Source: Siphonodentalium dalli (taxonomy: Eukaryota > Mollusca > Scaphopoda > Gadilida > Siphonodentaliidae). From it: 64,000 bases of DNA. The DNA lies in the NCBI GenBank assembly GCA_032622095.1, contig CP136068.1, positions 47,608,443 to 47,672,442 on the forward strand, written 5' to 3'. This document shows positions 63,101 through 64,000 of this stretch, piece by piece. How positions within the stretch are numbered: position 1 is the first letter of the stretch; the number at the start of each line of letters is the position of its first letter. The position numbers were made by a program, and so were the translations under genes. The notes under the pieces are model-generated. The model searched no databases, had not been told where the DNA came from, and saw nothing but the letters and a program-made list of their open reading frames with translations.

Positions 63101-63289
63101 TATTATGCCATTTTCAGGATCTCCGATTGTTTCTATCAACGGTGAACAACGGCACCAGCTTGTTGGATCATTTAATGGGGTAGTGACTTTGATATGCGAT
63201 AGCCAATCAAATCCGGCATCAACATTCAGGTGGACCCAAAATAGCCGCTCGATTCTGACCAGAGAAAGCGGAATCCCAACTTTGTCCGG
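44682..63289 (+). CDS. Second Ig receptor gene (gene 2, likely RTK paralogue), 5' part
   Basis: Four exons (44682-44736, 57649-57752, 60107-60293, 63118-63289) join in frame and encode a candidate signal peptide, one complete Ig domain split 1/0 and 0/1, and the first part of another Ig domain with phase 1/2. The phase pattern equals that of gene 1 (2532-2647, 4071-4299, 5393-5549). This and the same orientation make gene 2 a tandem paralogue. Its kinase part should lie to the right of the window; that is inference, since no kinase exon is visible. Intron 1 is about 12.9 kb, mostly transposon, and contains the 9-kb palindromic element. Confidence 0.75.
44786..46122. mobile_element. TTAA-flanked element C (piggyBac-type, non-autonomous)
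   Basis: The ends are TTAA-CTCATTCAGTGCC and its near-inverse GGCACTGAATGGG-TTAA at 46106-46122. Inside the left end the perfect 22-bp palindrome centred on GTATATATAC (flanks GGCGAC/GTCGCC) occurs at about 44847-44868 and, with one change, at about 44803-44824. It has no transposase. It starts 50 bases after the gene 2 signal-peptide exon. The 123-codon frame at its left end is not supported as a gene. Confidence 0.75.
46123..46190. repeat. 68-bp hairpin
   Basis: GGTAATGTTCAGATAATAAG pairs with CTTATTATCTGAACATTGCC around GACCATGGTC. It lies directly outside element C. Confidence 0.8.
46441..46446. repeat. Target site duplication, left copy (CACCGT)
   Basis: CACCGT directly precedes the left terminus AGAAGAATAG, and the same six bases in the same direction follow the right terminus at 55499-55504. 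Confidence 0.88.
46461..46600. repeat. Subterminal tandem repeats, left arm
   Basis: A 58-bp unit (CTCGTTACTCTCACATCTAA ... GGGGTCTAAAATTGGTTGTG) starts at 46461 and repeats at 46519, followed by two GTTTGAGGGTAAAATT units. Such repeats close to the ends may bind replication or transposition proteins. The mirror copy lies at 55345-55484. Confidence 0.8.
46610..46770. repeat. Nearly G-free A/C-rich tract, left arm
   Basis: About 140 bases contain one G on this strand. The complement reads as G-runs and T-runs (GGGGTTTTGA, GGGGGTTTTAA, GGGATTTTTTGG). The 83-aa frame across it (K/F/P/Q-rich) is low-complexity and I reject it as a gene. The mirror lies at about 55175-55335. Confidence 0.75.
46905..47318 (+). 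CDS. 137-aa protein of unknown function, left arm
   Basis: An intact frame beginning MCMDSRCNVGHCDH, with a Cys/His-rich start (C2, C7, C12, H11, H14) that could bind metal, and a globular-looking remainder rich in aromatic residues (HYYFYINNKERLFF, LPNELYYFLGHSY). I do not recognise the family. It faces the ATPase gene across about 1.4 kb and both 3' ends converge. The right-arm copy differs by one residue. That it stays open in both arms, with a typical protein-like composition, supports a gene. Confidence 0.6.
   Translation: MCMDSRCNVGHCDHRYECIHSSVLSDAVHIIVIPENRHYYFYINNKERLFFTLSLSHMTGVYYRELLEVLRLTVENCNVKLEPSRMNCSLYTQSHATLVVCHTFALPNELYYFLGHSYMVFRKHIDLMSEQNGVSIN
47319..48723. other. Non-coding part of the left arm
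   Basis: Between the two convergent genes there is no supported frame. It holds the outer copy of the 180-bp direct repeat (47654-47833) and AT-rich sequence. Confidence 0.55.
47654..47833. repeat. Direct repeat bracketing the ATPase, left arm, outer copy
   Basis: About 180 bp (starting GATGAATAGTCTGCCGGAG) is repeated in the same direction at 50537-50731 with roughly a dozen changes and a 13-bp difference. The two copies bracket the ATPase gene. Mirror copies lie in the right arm. Confidence 0.85.
48724..48729 (-). terminator. Poly(A) signal AATAAA, left ATPase gene
   Basis: On the minus strand AATAAA begins five bases after the stop codon of the ATPase, giving a very short 3' UTR. It mirrors 53216-53221. 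Confidence 0.6.
48735..50435 (-). CDS. Zinc-finger A32/FtsK-HerA-type packaging ATPase, left arm
   Basis: A 566-residue single-exon gene. In order: a C2H2 zinc finger (residues 5-26, C-x2-C-x12-H-x4-H), a Gln/His-rich linker (35-75), an ATPase core (about 90-290) with Walker A GPTSCGKT (105-112), Walker B NLVILDDL (175-182) and a LSLISLNQNFY strand (206-216) typical of the A32-like packaging ATPases of Polintons and related DNA viruses. Then come four imperfect repeats around QQNGMKY (299-375), a second finger of C-x2-C-x12-H-x4-C form (396-417) and a charged C-terminal domain (430-566) ending in an acidic tail. In relatives such ATPases pump DNA into capsids; here no capsid gene accompanies it. 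Key residues are intact and the right-arm copy is identical. It is transcribed away from the centre of the palindrome. The family assignment rests on motif reading only. Confidence 0.85.
   Translation of the reverse strand: MKHQCSICSRGYVRNHDLIRHVQSKHTEFVNRHPQQQHQATATDRSSNRQQYHQSQQQPLQQHQILQHQQGTQQQSDITSCFDDPMANVHEDFIFKHPFTACVSGPTSCGKTYFVKTLLQKSASKISPAPDRIIWFYKYWQPLYDELKYTVTPQVNFIRGIPANLDSLINPRYKNLVILDDLMQTSSKDQRVNDLHSEGSHHLNLSLISLNQNFYYNKDPTQRRNCQYLVLFNNPIDKGLISTLSRQMYPECPQRMVREFSEATSEPYGYLLVDLKAATPDTLRLRQNVLKEDTNQHRGEWNGMKYNLQKDREHPDEQNGMKKHTKDTETQGQQNAMKYDDRELPGQQKGITYNYIVPQGQHNDYTNDIRPPGELDEINKKNHQNRDIQEDMSYPCNECGLLFADHYDVQRHVKNWCQENKLKRKLTEDPDDSQNKEIKLNEDEYFKSLRDESRDKTREEWSDKVDTYKENGSKDAEAKEQADKDLKSKDMIHFMTDYAWTIVSYLQLRNGTLHNRVMDKVDKYLNNGYGERDAVKMSILKYKPMLEKFMDVTYDTSGESDDNSDD
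50537..50731. repeat. Direct repeat bracketing the ATPase, left arm, inner copy
   Basis: Inner partner of 47654-47833. It lies about 100 bases upstream of the ATPase start, so it may contain its promoter. The 61-aa frame inside it is not kept in the outer copy, so I do not call a gene. Confidence 0.85.
50793..51152. repeat. GCC/CGG-repeat foldback at the centre of the palindrome
   Basis: Units of GGCAAATACCGCAATG plus (CCG)n occur about four times on the right, and inverted about three times on the left. The real fold axis, GGTATTTTACTG ... CAGTAAAATACTGC, lies near 50907, left of the arithmetic centre (50972.5), because the right side carries longer (CCG)n runs (up to about 15 triplets). 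It separates two divergent ATPase genes. Poly-Ala, poly-Arg and poly-Pro frames here are artefacts. Confidence 0.88.
51214..51408. repeat. Direct repeat bracketing the ATPase, right arm, inner copy
   Basis: Mirror of 50537-50731, upstream of the right-arm ATPase. Confidence 0.85.
51510..53210 (+). CDS. Zinc-finger A32/FtsK-HerA-type packaging ATPase, right arm
   Basis: Second copy of the 566-aa ATPase, identical in protein sequence to the minus-strand copy at 48735-50435: C2H2 finger, Q/H-rich linker, Walker A GPTSCGKT, Walker B NLVILDDL, QQNGMKY repeats, CCHC finger and acidic tail. The start is the first ATG of the frame, 23 bases after the C of the single-base arm difference (A at 50450 on the left). 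No intron is needed. The two genes diverge from the GCC foldback, so their promoters are probably in the inner 195-bp repeats. Identity of two 1.7-kb copies points to recent origin or gene conversion. Confidence 0.85.
   Translation: MKHQCSICSRGYVRNHDLIRHVQSKHTEFVNRHPQQQHQATATDRSSNRQQYHQSQQQPLQQHQILQHQQGTQQQSDITSCFDDPMANVHEDFIFKHPFTACVSGPTSCGKTYFVKTLLQKSASKISPAPDRIIWFYKYWQPLYDELKYTVTPQVNFIRGIPANLDSLINPRYKNLVILDDLMQTSSKDQRVNDLHSEGSHHLNLSLISLNQNFYYNKDPTQRRNCQYLVLFNNPIDKGLISTLSRQMYPECPQRMVREFSEATSEPYGYLLVDLKAATPDTLRLRQNVLKEDTNQHRGEWNGMKYNLQKDREHPDEQNGMKKHTKDTETQGQQNAMKYDDRELPGQQKGITYNYIVPQGQHNDYTNDIRPPGELDEINKKNHQNRDIQEDMSYPCNECGLLFADHYDVQRHVKNWCQENKLKRKLTEDPDDSQNKEIKLNEDEYFKSLRDESRDKTREEWSDKVDTYKENGSKDAEAKEQADKDLKSKDMIHFMTDYAWTIVSYLQLRNGTLHNRVMDKVDKYLNNGYGERDAVKMSILKYKPMLEKFMDVTYDTSGESDDNSDD
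53216..53221 (+). terminator. Poly(A) signal AATAAA, right ATPase gene
   Basis: AATAAA lies five bases after the TAA stop at 53208-53210 and mirrors the left arm. Confidence 0.6.
53222..54626. other. Non-coding part of the right arm
   Basis: Mirror of 47319-48723. It contains the outer direct repeat at 54112-54291; no gene is supported. Confidence 0.55.
54112..54291. repeat. Direct repeat bracketing the ATPase, right arm, outer copy
   Basis: Mirror of 47654-47833, downstream of the right-arm ATPase. Confidence 0.85.
54627..55040 (-). CDS. 137-aa protein of unknown function, right arm
   Basis: Mirror copy of 46905-47318 with one substitution (FFTISL instead of FFTLSL). It has the same Cys/His-rich start and aromatic-rich body. 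It is read toward the centre, converging with the ATPase gene. I do not recognise the family. Confidence 0.6.
   Translation of the reverse strand: MCMDSRCNVGHCDHRYECIHSSVLSDAVHIIVIPENRHYYFYINNKERLFFTISLSHMTGVYYRELLEVLRLTVENCNVKLEPSRMNCSLYTQSHATLVVCHTFALPNELYYFLGHSYMVFRKHIDLMSEQNGVSIN
55345..55484. repeat. Subterminal tandem repeats, right arm
   Basis: Mirror of the 58-bp and 16-bp repeats at 46461-46600. Inward of it, to about 55175, lies the mirrored tract that is T/G-rich and nearly C-free on this strand. Confidence 0.8.
55499..55504. repeat. Target site duplication, right copy (CACCGT)
   Basis: Direct copy of 46441-46446, immediately outside the right terminus. Confidence 0.88.
55505..57648 (+). 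other. Remainder of gene 2 intron 1
   Basis: It contains element A copy 2 (56104-56520). Otherwise it is AT-rich with no gene seen. The short frames at 56047-56445 overlap the element and are not genes. Confidence 0.55.
56104..56520. mobile_element. TTAA-flanked element A, uninterrupted copy (417 bp)
   Basis: TTAA-CCCTTTACCCAACA at the left and its inverse at the right, as at 11882-13689. The left palindrome is partly deleted (about 56134-56187); the right palindrome (about 56301-56368) is intact. TTAA at 56188-56191 is the unoccupied target of element B. Confidence 0.88.
57649..57752 (+). CDS. Gene 2 exon: first half of an Ig domain
   Basis: The acceptor is tttcttaaccag and the donor gtgagt at 57753. 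Phase is 1 in, 0 out. It contains the first Ig cysteine in GDEMSVICKSAS. The phases equal those of 2532-2647 in gene 1, and the next exon starts with the Trp strand. Confidence 0.82.
58437..58690. repeat. 29-bp satellite, about nine copies
   Basis: The unit GTTCAGTATGAAGCTATGTG-AATATTTAC is nearly invariant and ends at TTTTCACGAGGATATGTTG, the end sequence of the dispersed TIR family. Confidence 0.9.
58751..58887. repeat. Foldback, about 137 bp
   Basis: ATCTCAAACGATTTACTATT and TTTATACG with GTTATCAACC on the left pair with GGTTGATAAATTACGTATAA and AATAGAACGAGTTTGAGAT on the right. A TTTGAGCCGAGGTTTACC loop segment separates them. Confidence 0.7.
60107..60293 (+). CDS. Gene 2 exon: second half of an Ig domain
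   Basis: The acceptor is gttactattcag and the donor gttcgt at 60294. Phase is 0 in, 1 out. It starts VWTFVAKG with the Trp and contains DLVYADSGTYACKY with the second Ig cysteine. Confidence 0.9.
60937..61455. repeat. 28-bp satellite, first array
   Basis: The unit CATCCACAAACACACCACAT-ACATGTAT occurs about 15-18 times, some shortened to ACAAACACACC. Long Thr/His-rich frames in all three phases are artefacts of the repeat. Confidence 0.92.
61455..61619. repeat. 165-bp palindrome
   Basis: ATATAAGGATTAACTGTCAT through ACATAACTTGTGTAAAACCC pairs with the reverse complement up to AGTTAATCCTTATAT. The loop is CCGAAGGG, and only a few mismatches are present. Confidence 0.9.
61958..62155. repeat. 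28-bp satellite, second array
   Basis: Same unit and direction as 60937-61455, about seven copies, including truncated ones. Confidence 0.92.
63118..63289 (+). CDS. Gene 2 exon: first part of the next Ig domain
   Basis: The acceptor is ccattttcag and the donor gtaagg at 63290. Phase is 1 in, 2 out, as for 5393-5549 in gene 1. It contains VTLICDSQSNP with the first Cys and TFRWTQN with the Trp. Confidence 0.92.
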
Positions 63290-64000
63290 GTAAGGTTATA
63301 GATGCGAACACAAACCAATGGTTGTGTCATCCTATTCAAGCTTTAATGTTTTCTGACTATAGCTATGAGTCTGATGATTTGGTGATATCAATACATGTGT
63401 TCAGAGTCGGCGCAGGGTCCGGGGCATTGTCCAGGTTAGATTCGACGATGATACCGTTCACCAGATTCGTAATTGACATTAGTTCGGTTCATTTCCGAAT
63501 CGACATGATTTGAACTGTTACACTTATTTTGTGTCTAGATAGCAGACATTCGAGAATGTGCTTAGTCTTTAAAATGTAAACATAGAGCTGCCAAATGGAT
63601 AACTTTCTTCTTCAAATCCACCAACAGTATTTGGCTGATACTGCTCTCTGATATGCACACACACAACACCGTGTATATACGGTACTTACTGGTCGAACGA
63701 TATCCCACTGTTATACAAAACGGCAACGACGTATCGACGGTATAACGTTTTATCAACGGTACCGTACAGGCAATTAAGTAGACGGTATACTACCGTTGGT
63801 TTGTCGTAACACGGTATATGCGGCAGCATGCATACCGTTAGCTTAGCTTCCGGTGCGATACAATTAATATAACGTTATAATGTCGATAAACGGTATGAAT
63901 GTATCTACATGTACGGTATAACGTTTTATCAACGGCATCCTACTCGTTCCAAACAGTACAATGTTTCGACGGTATAGCCTTGTATCAACGGTATCCTACT
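63290..64000 (+). other. Gene 2 intron 4 (partial) with ACGGTATA repeats
   Basis: From about 63670 the sequence repeats CGGTATA in both orientations, with two longer copies of GACGGTATAACGTTTTATCA-like blocks (about 63737 and 63914). The unit length is irregular. No exon is seen before the edge. Confidence 0.55.

Larger units (their letters stand above)
60294..63117 (+). other. Gene 2 intron 3 with 28-bp satellites and a palindrome
   Basis: Two 28-bp arrays (60937-61455 and 61958-62155) flank a 165-bp palindrome and about 340 bp of other sequence. After 62200 there are weak internal repeats but no gene. Confidence 0.55.

Overview
The window is nuclear DNA of an animal, AT-rich and full of repeats, with GT-AG introns of about 0.3 to 13 kb. 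The gene content (receptor tyrosine kinases with immunoglobulin and EGF-like domains) and the repeats (a Polinton-type element, a Crypton-type recombinase relic, TTAA-targeting elements, many foldback repeats) suggest a marine invertebrate. I cannot name the phylum from sequence alone. There are no operons, ribosome binding sites or CRISPR arrays, and I recognise no tRNA or rRNA gene.

Region 1 (61-27966, + strand) is the body and 3' end of a receptor tyrosine kinase. Fifteen exons join in consistent reading phase: half an Ig domain, two full Ig domains each split over two exons, one EGF-like domain, a transmembrane helix, a juxtamembrane piece and a complete kinase domain with all catalytic motifs. 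The short C-terminal tail holds two YxxL motifs spaced like an ITAM. The introns hold tandem repeats, an 11-bp quasi-periodic CCGAA array (7548-8210), a nested pair of TTAA elements (11882-13689) and a decayed tyrosine-recombinase gene (24037-25395).

Region 2 (27967-44681) has no gene I can support. It holds a 2.66-kb unit duplicated in tandem (31053-36601), foldback elements (37091-37800, 40197-41808) and a 29-bp satellite (43021-43460).

Region 3 (44682 to the right edge, + strand) is the 5' part of a second, paralogous Ig receptor gene: a candidate signal-peptide exon and three Ig exons with the same phase pattern as gene 1. Its first intron (about 12.9 kb) carries a TTAA element and, at 46447-55498, the most striking object in the window: a 9.05-kb almost perfect palindrome flanked by a 6-bp target duplication (CACCGT). 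It has AG...CT termini and carries, once per arm, a 566-aa zinc-finger/packaging-type ATPase and a 137-aa unknown protein. This looks like a Polinton/Maverick relative reduced to one end and mirrored, with a GCC-repeat foldback at its centre. The following introns carry 29-bp and 28-bp satellites and a 165-bp palindrome.
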